The notes under the pieces: generated by a model
Told to the model about the DNA's origin: nothing
Seen by the model: only the letters and a program-made list of their open reading frames with translations
Database searches by the model: none
In this document: piece by piece, positions 1-12,106 of the stretch
Numbering within the stretch: the first letter of the stretch is position 1
Layout of the letters: each line of letters begins with the position of its first letter
Source of the DNA: Isoperla grammatica
Taxonomy: Eukaryota > Arthropoda > Insecta > Plecoptera > Perlodidae
DNA: 64,000 nucleotides
Assembly (NCBI GenBank): GCA_945910005.1
Contig: OX246745.1
Span: forward strand, 7,728,765 to 7,792,764
Direction of reading: 5' to 3'
Made by a program: the position numbers and the translations under genes

Positions 1-252
1 ATATTTGTAGTTAGAAGTAAGCGGATAAAAATAATTTTTCTTAGCACGTATTTCGGTCATTCTATTTACTGCTTTTTTTCCCTGAGAAAATTGTAACAAT
101 TACTCTTGTCTAAACGTTTATAAAATGAATTTACTTTCAATCATGGTTGAATGTCACGGCTGATGTGTTAGAAATTCCCACATATCCAACCCAAGGTCGT
201 GAATGGTCCCTTATGAACCGGTTTCATCTTGATGAGAAAGAGATGCAGAAAA
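1..252. other. unassigned AT-rich DNA
   Basis: I see no gene, RNA or repeat here. The stretch runs up to the left arm of the foldback that begins at 253. Confidence 0.5.
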
Positions 253-550
253 AATATTACATGAAAAAAATACTTTTTTTTAAAAACAACGCTTATATTA
301 AAATGCACTAAAAAGTAAAAAATAAATTTTCGCCCAACAAAGTTTTGCCTAACTCGGAAAATAAAAGCGTTGGGCGCTTTCCCTGCATAAACAGCAGAAT
401 ATTGCTTTCTATGTCAATACCGAAAGCGCCCAACGCTTTTATTTTCCGAGTTAGGCAAAACTTTGTTGGGCGAAAATTTATTTTTTACTTTTTAGTGCAT
501 TTTAATATAAGCGTTGTTTTTAAAAAAAAGTATTTTTTTCATGTAATATT
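253..550. repeat. near-perfect foldback element, 128-bp arms
   Basis: Positions 253-380 and 423-550 are reverse complements with essentially no mismatch by eye, around a 42-bp loop (381-422). Such symmetry implies a recent origin or active correction. Transcribed from either strand it would give a long hairpin. The arms are very AT-rich outside and carry a GC-richer core near the loop (GCGCCCAACGC). No target-site duplication is obvious. The open frame at 345-566 is a by-product of the palindrome. It may be a MITE or foldback transposon; no family is recognised. Confidence 0.85.
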
Positions 551-773
551 ATTTTATACTTTTTAGTCTTAAAGAATCTTGCAATCAAATATATGCTCAC
601 TGGACGTGTCCGAATTTAGAAGACTGCATACTTGTGTACTTGTACTTGTTAACTTCACTCGCAAACTAGCGTGCTCGCATTGCAAACTTGAATTTCGGAC
701 AGTTCCGTTCATGCACGATCCAGCGATCGGCCAATAATGCTTATGAAAAGTGGGGTTATGTGGCTATGGGAGA
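551..773. other. unassigned DNA with a small inverted repeat
   Basis: Nothing coding is seen. TGTCCGAATT near 607 and its inverted counterpart ending near 701 could be ends of a ~95-bp MITE, but the arms are only about 11 bp. Confidence 0.3.
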
Positions 774-991
774 ATTATATTATATTATATTATATTATAT
801 TATATTATATTATATTATATTATATTATATTATATTATATTGTATTGTATTGTATTGTATTGTATTGTATTGTATTGTATTGTATTGTATTGTATTGTAT
901 TGTATTGTATTGTATTGTATTGTATTGTATTGTATTGTATTGTATTGTATTGTATTGTATTGTATTGTATTGTATTGTATTATATTATATT
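774..991. repeat. compound pentanucleotide microsatellite (ATATT)n(GTATT)n(ATATT)n
   Basis: A pure 5-bp repeat of ATATT runs from 774 to about 840. It switches to GTATT to about 980 and returns to ATATT. The three forward open frames across it (YIILYYIILY or IVLYCIVLYC type) exist only because the unit lacks stops. They are not genes. Confidence 0.97.
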
Positions 992-1379
992 AAAACAATC
1001 AATTCCTACCGTGATAGAAAACAGCAGTTGCGCTAGCACCAACTACCACCAACTAACACCAACGATCAACTGTGAGGTCGAACCACGCGAAGGGAACGGT
1101 GCGTTCCCTTCGCGTGGTGTCTGTGTGAAAACGTTCAGCTCAATTCAACGTATGCGTACATGGTGAATGACTCACCGCACGGGGTTGTACCATACTTACA
1201 AGTGGAGCGTGTTGACATTCTTGCTGCATAGAAACATATCCGATGCTTTCGTCACGGATATTTGAGTCCCGAACCATGCCTGCATGTGGTTGGCCCATCC
1301 TCACTAGCTGTGACTAATTTCCCATATGAAGCTAATTGTTTAATAATTTAATCATGGTGGATTAATTAATAAGTGAATC
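992..1379. other. spacer containing a 17-bp-stem hairpin
   Basis: The only structure seen is a perfect inverted repeat at 1082-1098 and 1102-1118 (stem begins ACCACGCGAAGGG) with a 3-base loop. The rest leads into the tandem array that follows. Confidence 0.6.
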
Positions 1380-2665
1380 TGATCATTGATTCATATATTG
1401 TCATTTAGAAAATACGACTGTGTGAAAATTTCAGCTCGATCGGACGTTGGGAAGTGGGTGAAATATCGATTAATTAATTATGATGGTTTAATCAGTTATT
1501 TAATAAATATGACAATTGATTCATGTATTGTCATTAGAATACGTCTGTGTGAAAACTTTGAGCTCAATTTGACGTTCGGAAGTGGGTGAAATATCGATTC
1601 CCACATAAAACATCAATTAATTAATTATGATGGCTTTATTGACTATTTAGTAAATATGACAATTGATTCATGTATTGTCATTAAGAATACGTCTGTGTGA
1701 AAACTTTCAACTCGATTCGACGTTGGGAAGTGGGTGAAACATCGATTCCCATATAAAACATTAATTAATTATGATGAATTAATTGAATATTTAGTAAATG
1801 TGACAATTGATTCGTGTATTGTCATTAAAAATACGTCTGTGTGAAAACGTTCAGCTCAGTTCAACGTTGGAAAGTGGGTGAAATATCGATTTCCATATAA
1901 AACATCAATTAATTAATTAATTATGATGAATTAATTGATTATTTAGTAAATATGACAATTGATTCGTGTATTGTCATTAAGAACACGTCTGTGTGAAAAC
2001 TTTTATTTCGATTTGACGTTGGGAAGTGGGTTAAACTTCAATTCTCATATAAAACATCAATTAATTAATTATGATGAATTAATTGACGATTTAGTAAATA
2101 TGACAATTGATTCGTGTGAAGTCATTAAGAATACGTCTGTGTAAAAACTTTCAACTCGATTTGACGTTAGGAAGTGGACTGTACATCGATTTTCATATAA
2201 AAAATAATTAATTAATTATGATGAATTAATTGACGATTTAGTAAATATGACAATTGATTCGTGTATTATCATTAGGAATACGTCTGTGTGAAATCTTTTA
2301 ATTCGATTTAACGGTGGAAAGTGGGTTAAACATCGATTTCCATATAAAACATGAATTAATTAATTATGATAAATTAATTAACAATTTAGTAAATATGACA
2401 GTTGATTCATGTATTGTCATTAGAACTACGTCTGTGTACAAAATGTCAGCTTGATCGGACATTTAAAAGTAGGTGAAATATCGATTCAAAGATTCATCGA
2501 TTTCCATGTAAAACATTAATTAATTAATTATGATGAACTAATTGACAATTTAGTAAATATGACAGTTGATTCATGTATTGTCATCAGGAATACGTCTGTG
2601 TAAAAAATTTCAGCTTGATCGAACATCCAGAAGTAGGTGGAATATCGATTCAAAGATTTCGTCCA
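1380..2665. repeat. ~148-bp tandem array, about 9 diverged units
   Basis: The anchor GTCTGTGTGAAAA recurs near 1420, 1546, 1693, 1840, 1989, 2136, 2286, 2433 and 2596, a spacing of about 128-165 bp. Each unit also carries ATTGATTC.TGTATTGTCATT, CGTTGGGAAGTGGGTGAAA and an ATTAATTAATTATGATGAA block. Units differ by point changes and small indels. No conserved frame runs through them, so this is a satellite or minisatellite rather than coding repeats. Confidence 0.9.
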
Positions 2666-2909
2666 GACAAACAAGGCAAGTTAATATAAGCGTTGTAATT
2701 AGGTTGGTACTGTTGGATTAAACAAACTCAAAAGCATGTTACTTTGGGTCAACTTCATTAAACATAATTGTATTTTGAATTTATCTGCAGTAATTAAAAA
2801 TTCAGGTGCCATCATTTATTCTTCCTTAGAACTGTACCGTATTTTCGACTGCACAAATTGAAATGTACCTGTTCACAATGTGTTAAACGGAAAAAAGTTA
2901 ATTATTACT
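2666..2909. other. unassigned DNA
   Basis: No gene is seen. A 16-base match (TTAATATAAGCGTTGT) to the right arm of the 253-550 foldback lies near 2682. This may be a fragment of the same family. Confidence 0.35.
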
Positions 2910-2985
2910 TGTGGCGGAAATTGAACCGTGAATCTCCCAGTTTGGAGTTTCATACACTTGTATAGGTACTGAGCTACATATTTTT
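2910..2985 (-). repeat. tRNA-like SINE head (degenerate)
   Basis: The minus strand reads like a tRNA: TAGCTCAGTACC resembles an A box and GGTTCAATTTCC a B box, with normal spacing. The acceptor stem does not pair well and the anticodon arm is degenerate. A tRNA-derived retroposon or pseudogene is more likely than a working tRNA. Confidence 0.45.
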
Positions 2986-3705
2986 TCGCTGTCATTCTGG
3001 CTCCCACATGGCTGAACGGATTTTAAAGGGCGCAACTTTTACTACTACAAAAAAGATTTCCCGAAAGCGTTTCCTCGTAAATGAAAATGTTGAATCAATC
3101 AATGTGTCAATTCACGTTTGTTTTATTCAACACGTGTGTCTTGGTCGTCATCCCGCCTTTGTCGGAACTGAGTAATTGCCCCCCCCCTCCCGCCCCCCAA
3201 TCAATACGGAGTGATAATCCTCAGCCAGTTTGCAATGTGGGTCATTCGCACGTACATGATAATTTACATTTCCGTTACGATTTTAGTTTTTTTTTTTTTA
3301 TGGAAACGGTTTCTTAGGAAACTGAGTAGAAATTTAAAATATTACCTCACTGGAAAATAAAAGACCCAATGTTATATAAATGTTAGAGACTGAATTCCCA
3401 ATGCCTTATTGTGAAGAGTTTCTTCCAATCAATCAATGCCAAACGCGTTGGGTTTGGGATGCATTATTTAGAAACAAACAACAAACAACAACCGCACAAG
3501 ACGACGCAATAACCGTCTTCATTGTCTACCGTCTACTTGGAGCCGGTTTAGTGGCTATACATTTGTATGGGGACTCCCCCAAATGCATCCAGGAAGGTCA
3601 CAGACATACTTTCCTTACTGCAACTCCACTCAACATAGGTCTACCTCTTGGCTTCCTACACATTCATTTCGCATTCTATATTGAACGCATCATTCGAGCA
3701 AAAGC
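2986..3705. other. unassigned DNA with C-rich tract
   Basis: A CCCCCCCCTCCCGCCCCCC tract lies near 3180. The frame at 3380-3766 has no recognisable domain and runs into SINE sequence, so I do not treat it as a gene. Confidence 0.5.
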
Positions 3706-3852
3706 ACTTGAGGCTCTAATTCGGGAGGTCGCCGGTTCGATACCTGCCACCAACAATCCTTACTGAAGGTTTTATCGAGGTTTACCTCTGTCATAAGTTG
3801 ATTGCTAGGATTGACTCATATCTCTCGGAAGTTCCTTCCCAACTATGCAAAA
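3706..3852 (+). repeat. SINE-A copy, tRNA-derived, 5'-truncated
   Basis: It contains the family core GGAGGTCGCCGGTTCGATAC (B box), then CTGAAGGTTTTATC and an end resembling TTCCTTCCCAACTAT.CAAA. The same order of blocks occurs at 16566-16702 on the plus strand and, reversed, at 28586-28779, 37216-37321 and 45075-45242. The A-box half is missing or eroded. Confidence 0.65.
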
Positions 3853-4875
3853 TACCACAATACCTTGTTAGTGACCTGAAGAGGGACATGAATTGTCAAT
3901 AGACAGGCGTCCTACGAAACTTTATTATAATTATTAATCGAATTACTCACGAAAGTTGTACTTCCAACTTTCAGCTAGTCTAGACTTTCAGCAATTCCGA
4001 TAATATTAACTTATGTGTTCTACTGTCTCTGAGTGATTATCCATCCGTCCGATGGATAATCAGCATAAAAATCGCACAAAATCTTCATTTTATAAATTAT
4101 ATCACAAGAATGCTAATTGAAATCGAGAAAGTGAGGGCATAGCGCACTGTGGAATTTAACCGTGGAGTCGGGGGTTGGTTTTGAAGGCCACGTAGGCTTA
4201 CATATTTTGTCATTATTCATCCTCATCTATAATCTCAACCGTTAGCCTAACACATGATAGATGGTAGGAAGCCCAGGGGAAAAGCACATTGGAATAATGC
4301 TGATAATGAACGACTGGTCTGAGGGTGTTGGTAATGTACATGTACACATTTCTGCTAGTCTCGCCGGAGTATTGACGGTGTTCATATTCCCCCATTATAA
4401 GTTTTGATTTGTTGTAATTGAAGTTCACAGGTTTCTTGAGTTTAAACCGCACGTGAAGTACGAACGAACGAGATCTTACGTTTCGAGTGACTAATTGGGT
4501 AATTGTGTTGTTGCCACAGTTCTATTACGTATACACGTTCCAAGTTTTAACTGCCTCATGAAATGGCAAAGGTTTCTATTCAAAGCAACTACCTCATTTT
4601 CTTGGCAAACTTAATTTGTTTCATCAATTGTTTGCATTTTTTGTTTTGTTTTCCCATGTTTGTAACGGAGAATTTATTCCCGATCAACGCACCACAACGA
4701 CCTCACTGCAGGGTTGGAAATATACATGTTTAGATGAAGTTGTTGAACATTATAATATCAGCCTGCTTTATTCTCACCACTGTAGAATATTATGTCGGTA
4801 TAATCGAGTATTTACGAGAATTCATTGGGGTATGTGTATTAATTGTACTGCAACATAGACGTGGTTTCTAATTGG
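3853..4875. other. unassigned DNA with an 11-bp hairpin
   Basis: GATTATCCATC at 4035-4045 pairs with 4051-4061 across five bases. A short frame beginning with ATG at 4563 and an overlapping frame near 4616 both look hydrophobic at the N-terminus, but neither can be tied to a family. Nothing else is recognised. Confidence 0.4.
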
Positions 4876-5793
4876 CAGTGGCGTAACTCAAAATGATGGG
4901 GCCCGTATGCAAGTTTTATTTTTGCCCCCCATTTTTTAAGGGTTGATAACTAAAATTTAGTACTTATGGTAGAGTAATTATTTCTGGCAACAGATTACCT
5001 ACGTTTGTCACGTTGTCTTTCAGTTGTGTAAGCTAAGATTGAAATTTTTGTTTTGCTATTCCTGAACTTATTTTGTATCAAATGTGTATAGGGACTACCA
5101 AATAGTTTAGCGACTCGGAAGTTATCCAGAAAAAAGTAGGATTACAGCACTTGCCCTGCCCACATAGTTAAAGTAAGGAGGGAAATATATATAATTTTAT
5201 TGAGTCCAAATCGTTTGCCAGTTGAAAACACACAACAACCAAAGTTCTACCGACGGTAGAAGGTGCTGGAGAAATATGCCTAACTTTTTTCGCTGGAGAA
5301 AAGGAAGGGGACGGAAGATGCTTCCTATAGTGTCCATCATGAGCCGCGACATCCATTCAATGAATCGTCAAAGCCCTTTTCTCATTGCAAGAGCAAAAGC
5401 GTTCGCCAATTAGTAAGATAACATCGCTTCTGCTCAACGTGGCTGCTTTGTTGTACCGGAAATCGTCTGGACGGCGTCGCCTGGCAACTCTGGACAAGGG
5501 TCAAAGCCAAACAGGACCAATCACACTTCAGGGCTTTACAACAGCTTTTGTTGACAACAGTCAATGAAAGATCACATAAGAAATATGTGAATACTGTGGA
5601 CGTCATAGATGAGTGAGGCTTGGCTTGGCCGACCAAATGTGAGTATTGGTGAAAACCGCCCGCTGATTGGCTCCGACACGCCCATCTGTGACGTCCCCAG
5701 CCTCAAAGTTGCTGTGGAGTTGCGGAGTTGCGGTGGTTGTCGAGTGGGCCCGTAAGCACCGCACATAACTTGCACTAGGGAGTTACGCCACTG
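4876..5793. mobile_element. candidate non-autonomous DNA transposon, 13-bp TIRs
   Basis: CAGTGGCGTAACT at 4876 is exactly inverted at 5781-5793. Ends beginning CAGTGGCG are frequent in hAT-like elements (from memory). Both subterminal regions also hold GGGCCCGTA. A clean 8-bp target duplication is not visible (CTAATTGG left, GTGGTCGG right), so the duplication is eroded or the call is wrong. The short frames inside have no transposase features. Confidence 0.55.
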
Positions 5794-7539
5794 GTGGTCG
5801 GTTCAAAAGATTCTGATCTATTCATAGTTCTACATAACTCATGTTACCATACGGGAGGAACATTCGCGTACTAAAACACTCGAACTGTTATATTTACGCG
5901 TGCAAAAAGCTCAAACTAGAGTGTTGAAAATCATTGAGTGGGGCGGGACAGCATTCTGACTGGCGTTGACGAGATTCGGCAGGGTTGCGAGCAATTGATT
6001 TTACATTATGAAGACAAAACACTTCTGAGAACATTTCCTAGCACTGTTTCAAGACTTGATTCGTGTGATTGAAAAACTGTTATTTTTACTACGGCCCTTT
6101 GAGATGGCCGAAAATTTCGTGTGAACGAAACCAAGTGCACGAATACGCAAGTGAATGTTTCGTTCGAGGTCTCGCTTATCAGTCACCAGTAGCTTGTATG
6201 GCTCGTCCTTGGTATTACTCGTTATCTGTGCTATCACTGACAAACGTGTACCCTACACTTATACGTTGCTATAGCAATAACAAACATTTACTGTTTTGGT
6301 TATGTTTTGGATTAATGATGGTGGCAATGTGCCTGTGGCTTTATTATGTGCATATTATAAATAATAAATCGTGCATTTACATTGACATAACTGTATGTGT
6401 CCGTTGGAATTAATTTCAATTGTTTTAAATTGAAAATATCACACTTTCTTCTTTATAAACAAAATGTAGTACTACACAAAATCAACGCGTCAAAATAGGA
6501 CCATCATAACAACCACCAACCAGTTGGTCTAAAGTATTGGTAAAGTTTAGCTGATTCATTACCAGGTCAACAGTATTTTCCATTTCAAGTTTAATAGTTG
6601 TAAAATCAAACCTCAAAAGAAGTTGTTGGTGTTATTAGATACCATAAATGTAAATCATGCCTTTCTTCCTCAAAGTAGGCTACTCGCCATCCTTTCCTCG
6701 TACTACAGATAGCTCCAAACCATATTGGCCTTCAACGACAGCACTACGGGTTTAGTTCATAAATGTTAAACGTTTCAAAATGTAAATGACAAAACAGATT
6801 CATGCACACATGTTCGAAGAGCAAATTCGGTACTTTTGCGTTATTCATTTCGAGTACAAAATAATCGGAGGTCACTTGTTTTTGGAAGCTATGCATCCAC
6901 CCTTCTTGCTGGTCGGAGAACCTGTCAACATGTTTGAAGTTTACAGCCTTGAACCTCGCTTTTTAAGCCTAAAAAATGCCGCTGTGTAAGTTGATTTAGA
7001 AAGAACTATAAGTCTAGGTCTAGGTCTATATTTGGGAGGATTGCCGCCACGCCATTTTCCTTATGACTGAGGAAACATGCAGTCATATTGCCAGTACTGA
7101 GAATGGAACTCGCAACCCCCTGTGCCCGTGATTCCCTCGCACACTCGATTATATAGTTGTTGACTCTCTGGAAAGGCAACACTTAGCTGTAAACAGGCGT
7201 CGTTTGGAACGAATCCGTTGACACGTGCGGTGACGTACCCGTAAAAGCACTCGAGCGAAATCGAAGAGGTAATCAAAAATCCGTCGAGATTGGTAGAATA
7301 GTCACTCTCTTTCTATTGTCACCTCGCTATAGTTGCGTCTGTGAGACGAACTGCGCTGCAGAATCACTTTTATTTCTTTTGTGGTCCATATAATTGATTT
7401 TGTGTGGAAGAAAATGAAATATGTCCTCTCCAATTATTCAAAAATGTCTGGCAGGGCAGTGACAGCATAGAATGCAAAATTTGTGTGGAGACTGACTCAA
7501 GTATAGTTTATTTAGGAATAGGTTCTTTTGCTGTTAGGC
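5794..7539. other. unassigned DNA
   Basis: No gene is recognised. Around 7060-7140 the minus strand has weak tRNA-like blocks (GGTTGCGAGTTCCA) next to GACTGAGGAAA, perhaps a decayed SINE. Other open frames lack any domain signal. Confidence 0.4.
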
Positions 7540-7745
7540 GGTGTCCCCGTAAACGTTTAAAACCACACGAAAATTGTATTTTTGATTGTAATTTAAAATT
7601 TCTAAAATGGTTTTGTTTATTGAAATGAGACTTTCAAACAGAGTTTACCACGCATAGAAACTGATGTCAGTGACAAGCAAAGAAAATCGGCTTTAAGCAA
7701 ACCTAAGAAATTGGATAAAACCTTAATCGATATTCTTTCTGCTTG
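7540..7745 (+). repeat. dispersed repeat, paired with 37895-38175
   Basis: Ordered blocks are shared with the later copy: ACTTTCAAACAGAGTTTACC against ACCTTCAAAGAGGGTTTACC, then GTCAGTGA.AA.CAAAGAAA, then AAATTGGATAAA and ATCGATAT. In one frame both copies give KxxQRKSA followed by KLDK, so this could be a remnant of a mobile-element protein. The family is not known. The later copy carries an extra ~30 bp. Confidence 0.55.
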
Positions 7746-7833
7746 AACGTCGTTTTAGAACGAGGTTTAACGTTTAGAATTTTGATCGCTTTTTCCCACT
7801 CCTAATATGTGCACCACTCCGGAGACGCACAAC

Positions 7834-8377
7834 CAATGTTGGATAAGTTCCCCAAGAAGGAACTTTTTAAAAGTCAATTTAGTCCGTGTTTAAAAGGAAC
7901 TTTTAAGAGTTACAGTTCCTCCAAAAAATAAGGAACTTTCATGTTCCTAAATTTTGAAAGTTCCGTTAAAAGTTTCTTTTGCGGAAAAGTAATGGGATAT
8001 ACGATTGAAGTAGCGGTATTTACCCATGTATCGTAGACACGTTGATCCATCGAGGTAACGTGTGCTGAAGTAACAAATATGTCACTAATTAATTGATCAA
8101 CTCGTTTTATTATTCGTGTCCGATCAGCAGGATGATGACGTACCACAATTTAGTGGCCATGGCTGTTTTTTTCAGTTTCTCGAAAACCTGGAAGGAATTT
8201 TTTAATTTTTTAATTCTGACTCCCCGAAATTAGTAACTCATTTTCAAATGTAGCTGGAATGGCGGTTGTAATAAATGCTTCATGAAACAAAAGAAACTTT
8301 TCAATATTTTTTTAAGAAGTTCCCCTAAATTAGAAACTGGAACGCGTTCCTTTTAAAAGTTCCTATACCCAACACTG
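7834..8377. mobile_element. hAT-like MITE (CAGTGTTGGG-type ends)
   Basis: The left end CAATGTTGGATAAGTTCC and the right end (read inward on the minus strand) CAGTGTTGGGTATAGGAAC are inverted. Many AGTTCC and GGAAC subterminal motifs follow on both sides. CAGTGTTGGG ends with repeated subterminal motifs are a known hAT-MITE style. The flanks CGCACAAC and TGTAAAAC are only a poor 8-bp match. The internal frames are not transposase. Confidence 0.6.
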
Positions 8378-8872
8378 TGTAAAACCACATCGAGGATGTA
8401 CATGAGCATGAGCTAGTTATTGCACAAGCCTGTGAGGAAAAAGGCGTTTATTGATTTCCTTCAACTAGTGAGCGACGACTGACGAATGAAGAGTATGCAG
8501 CTCATCACGTCCCTGATGAGCTATGCACTCTTGAGACTCGCTTGGTAGCGGTGCCGAGTGCTGAGTGTTGAGTGTTGAGTGTGTGCGATGCACGTGGCTT
8601 GCGGCGTTAGGGACCTCTATTCTTTATCTAACCACACTACATATGATGTGCCTATTTCATGCACGCTACTTCAACGCGAATCAATAGTTCTTTCATGCAT
8701 GCGTACAGGAAATCTTCAGCATAGTAGAGTGGGCTCTCTCGTTAGTCATGTCCGAATGGGTTTTTCACAATACCAATTCATTAAAGCAAAAATAATGACC
8801 TACCTGTTTCAAGTGTGGTACGTCCATCTACCTTGCGGAACACCCGTGTTCCAAACGTAAATCAGAAATCAA
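8378..8872. other. unassigned DNA
   Basis: A short (TGAGTGT)n stutter lies near 8555-8583. No gene is seen. Confidence 0.45.
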
Positions 8873-9045
8873 AATACGTCATCTTGTAGAAAATTTAGTG
8901 TTCTTTTTCTTATGAATGTTTCTTTGTTCCAATCAGTATTTCCGTTTATTAGATGTTCTTAATTATCGTTTGTGATGTTGCTGGAAACCTTTCACACCTA
9001 ATTAAGACATCTTCAAAACGGAAATATTTATTGGAATAAAAACTC
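8873..9045 (+). repeat. dispersed repeat, inverted copy at 61850-62013
   Basis: GTAGAAAATTTAGTG, TTATGAATGT, GATGTTGCTGGAAACCTTTC and CAAAACGGA.ATATTTATTG all recur in reverse complement and in order at 61850-62013. This is a two-copy interspersed repeat of about 170 bp. The type is not recognised. Confidence 0.75.
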
Positions 9046-11233
9046 TCGATTCCCAAAGCTCCGGAGTCGACTCTAATATTTTTATTCGATGTCATCACTA
9101 GTATACATGTTATAAGCAAACTGTACTCAAGAAAACCGAAATATGCAATTATTGTCAAATTTGTTTCATTTGTTCATGTTTATAGTTATTTACTTCAAGT
9201 ATATCTTCTTGAATAAACGAAATTCATTGCATATTAAACAACTTTCTGTTCTGAATTTGCTCTGCAGAACCCATAGAATGTTTATTTCCATTTATATCCA
9301 CGTGTCAAAAACTCCTTTCAGTAAAACTGTCTTCTTTTGTTTTTATTTTTCTCTTGTCAGACTATTTATTAATGATCAAATTTGTGTCTTCAGTCGACGA
9401 CCAGCTGTCAGTATATGGGACTTCATAAAAGCAACAACTACATATATTGATTGGAGCTTCGTTCTGAAGAAGACAAAGTAAGAGAGGGTTTTTTTTCGGA
9501 AAGTTTTCTGTCTATTCACAAAGTTGGAAAATCCAATTTCAGACGCATTTTTGTTCAAAGCTTCAGGTATCCACAACCGGCGGCGAAGATATGGAATTTT
9601 TATCGAATGAACTTTTCAAATTCGATCCAAGTATTCAAACACGCACACGCACAATAAAAACGTCGTATAACTTATGTATAATATCGGAATAACTGGAGCC
9701 CATTATATCCCGCATATTGTTATAGTTAACACCTTATGAATGCTTTAAGGTCGACATTCATCAAAATCTGTGTGTATATTCGCGAAAGAAAGAAAAAAGT
9801 AGCAAAACTCTCTGTTAAACATTATAGATTATCACAAATTAACTCTTCGTACGATCGTTCCATTAACAAGATCTAACATCGCAAATGTAGTCATGTCGAA
9901 GATTATTTATTTTAATTTATTGTATATTGTATGACACACAAATTGTATTTTTATTTTTGTATTCTGTGTCTTATTAATCGTTAATATAACGTGTTTTTAA
10001 ATATTCTGTATTATACACAAGAAATACAAAAAATACGCGCATTTAGGTACTTCATTGAGAAATCCTCAACATTTTAGATATAGGCCTTCATGTTTTCATA
10101 CGACGGAGTAAAACCCCGTAAGCGCGTTCGTGTGTGAATGATGGGTCTATAACTAAGCGCGTATTGTGAAAATAGGCCGAGATGGATGGTGGATAAAGTT
10201 GGGCGGTCTGGAGGGGATGAAAATTATATTAGGCCAATGTAAATTAAAGCCCAGACAATTTAATTTAAATTGGTTTTAAGGTTAATTGTGAAGACATCAA
10301 AACAATTTGTCAAACATTATGAGATCTGTAAGCTAAATAAAGGGGTGTGTAAAGTAGTCGCAGCAGTGGATGACCTAGGTCTGGCCCCATTAGACATGAT
10401 ATGCCAGTCAGTATGTAGATAACTCAAGCAGGGCATCGAAAAATTAGTTAAAAGTTTTGTAAGAACCAGGAATGCTAAATAAGAAGTATTTGTTTCATAT
10501 TTGGTACATTATTTTCGATATTTGTCCCACTTATAGTATCATTTGTATTAACAAGTTTGATTAAATATTTCAAATGGCACATACACTGTCACCTTTAAGT
10601 AATTTTTTACCTCGATGTGAAATCCTCTATGAAATTTCCCCAACATTGTCATTTTAAGGTTTTAAATGACATTCGAGATTTTTAGTTTTGTGTTTAGTAG
10701 TTTGCAGTAACACAAAAGTGGTGAGCCAAAGTTTTACTGATATTAATGTTTCTAGCACAATTCTATCTGTAAATGCTATGAAACAACACACATTGGGTAC
10801 GGTCCGAAACTCATTGAAAACACTTTTGGCAACAATTATTTATCTGTGCTTTTGATGTGCTGGGTTGGTGCGTTTCATGTTGAAAATACTATACCCAGCG
10901 GTCTAAAACTCCTATATTCAAGAGCTTCAAGCACACTCCATATCCCGGACCTTTTCGTTCGAGCACTCCAGCATTCAATTATTATGGCGGCGATTTCAAA
11001 ATAGCAATGTTGAACAATATTTAGAGTAACGGCTATGTTAAAACAAATTACCCTTTTGACCAATTTTACTACAAAACTAATAACGTTTAATCCACATCGA
11101 AGCCTGTGTGGAAGCTCCAAGTTTAAATTTTATCTGACTCACCTTTCAACCACTATTCGAGACATAGACACACAAAAAACGAACAGAAACGAGTGCAATA
11201 AAAGTAGAATGCAAACGTTCGCGACATTCGCCT
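9046..11233. other. unassigned AT-rich DNA
   Basis: This is the longest plain stretch of the left half. No open frame shows a domain, and no RNA gene, inverted repeat or tandem repeat of note was seen. Confidence 0.45.
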
Positions 11234-11365
11234 AACAATGGCGCTAGTTTTGAAATCTTTAGGGGAAAATGTAAATTTTCGTACCTCTTGAACGTGGTCG
11301 CTTATCAACGTATCACATAACGAGCTATTCTAGTATGTCTTAACGCACGTGTTAGGCGGGCCTAA
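11234..11365 (+). repeat. dispersed repeat D, copy 1
   Basis: ACAATGGCG, GTTTTGAAATCTTT, CGTACCTC and GCTTATCAACG recur in order at 12565-12705 (ACAATGGCGG, CTTTGAAAACTTTT, GGCTTATCAACGCGTC). Divergence is high. The origin is unknown. Confidence 0.45.
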
Positions 11366-11499
11366 ATGTGGTTGTTTTTACATGTTGTTAGCCAACAACC
11401 ATTGAATTACGATCGTATTTAGTGAGCGTTTCCATTTTACTTTTATGGCACTCGTTCTGTTCTTTTTTACGTCCCGCAATAAAGGTTAAACGGAACGGA

Positions 11500-11605
11500 G
11501 AGACCGATCAAGCTGGAATTTGGACCATGAAAAATTCATGATGTGGATTGAACACCATTAGTTTTGTGGCAAAATAGGTCAAGATCACACTTACTTTCAA
11601 CCAGG
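11500..11605 (+). repeat. dispersed repeat C, copy 1
   Basis: It shares GATGTGGATTGAA and CATTAGTTTTGTGGCAAAA with copies at 18205-18320 and 18565-18672. This is part of an unidentified interspersed family. Confidence 0.55.
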
Positions 11606-11926
11606 GCTTGAATTATAAAATATTTAGCACTGGCCCTCTGGTAAAGTTATTAGTTCGTAAATCAAAACACTATAGTCCAGTCCTATAGTCCTATTCTGTT
11701 GCTGTGCTCAAATACGTTATTTCAATTTGCATCTTACCAGTACAAATATTGGAGACGTGAACACACGTGTTGGCTTAATAAGTTATTCATCATCGACCTC
11801 GCTGGAGTTATTTCTTTCGGTATCAATAATAATAATATCACTAATTATTAATGTTGATTCAATTGTCGGGTACTGGAAATCTAATGAGCTAAGTAAATAC
11901 ATTATATTATATTATTCTACTATACT

Positions 11927-12106
11927 TAGGGTCAAATGCATAGTCGTTCTCCACGTGCTTCTCAACTCCGCCTTTCCTCAGACTCGCCCAACTACCAATC
12001 ACAGAGCAGTCCAAATGGCAATGCTGCTCTGTGATTGGTGGTTGGGCGAGTCTGAGGAAAGGATGAGTTGAGGACCACGTGAGGAACGACTATACATTTG
12101 ACCCTA
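11927..12106. mobile_element. palindromic MITE, 180 bp
   Basis: The element is nearly a complete palindrome. TAGGGTCAAATGCATAGTCG at 11927 is matched by the inverted end CATTTGACCCTA at 12106, and the arms meet at CACAGAGCAG...CTGCTCTGTG near 12017. The open frame at 11727-12071 simply crosses it. It has the same architecture as the 14336, 19173 and 20366 elements but different sequence. Confidence 0.8.

Noticed and set aside
253..262. AATATTAC resembling the rolling-circle nonanucleotide TAATATTAC
   Set aside because: The match is partial, in AT-rich DNA, with no Rep gene or stem-loop in the right place.
688..1166. Three overlapping forward frames rich in Tyr/Ile/Leu
   Set aside because: They are translations of the 5-bp microsatellite, which has no stop codon in any forward phase.
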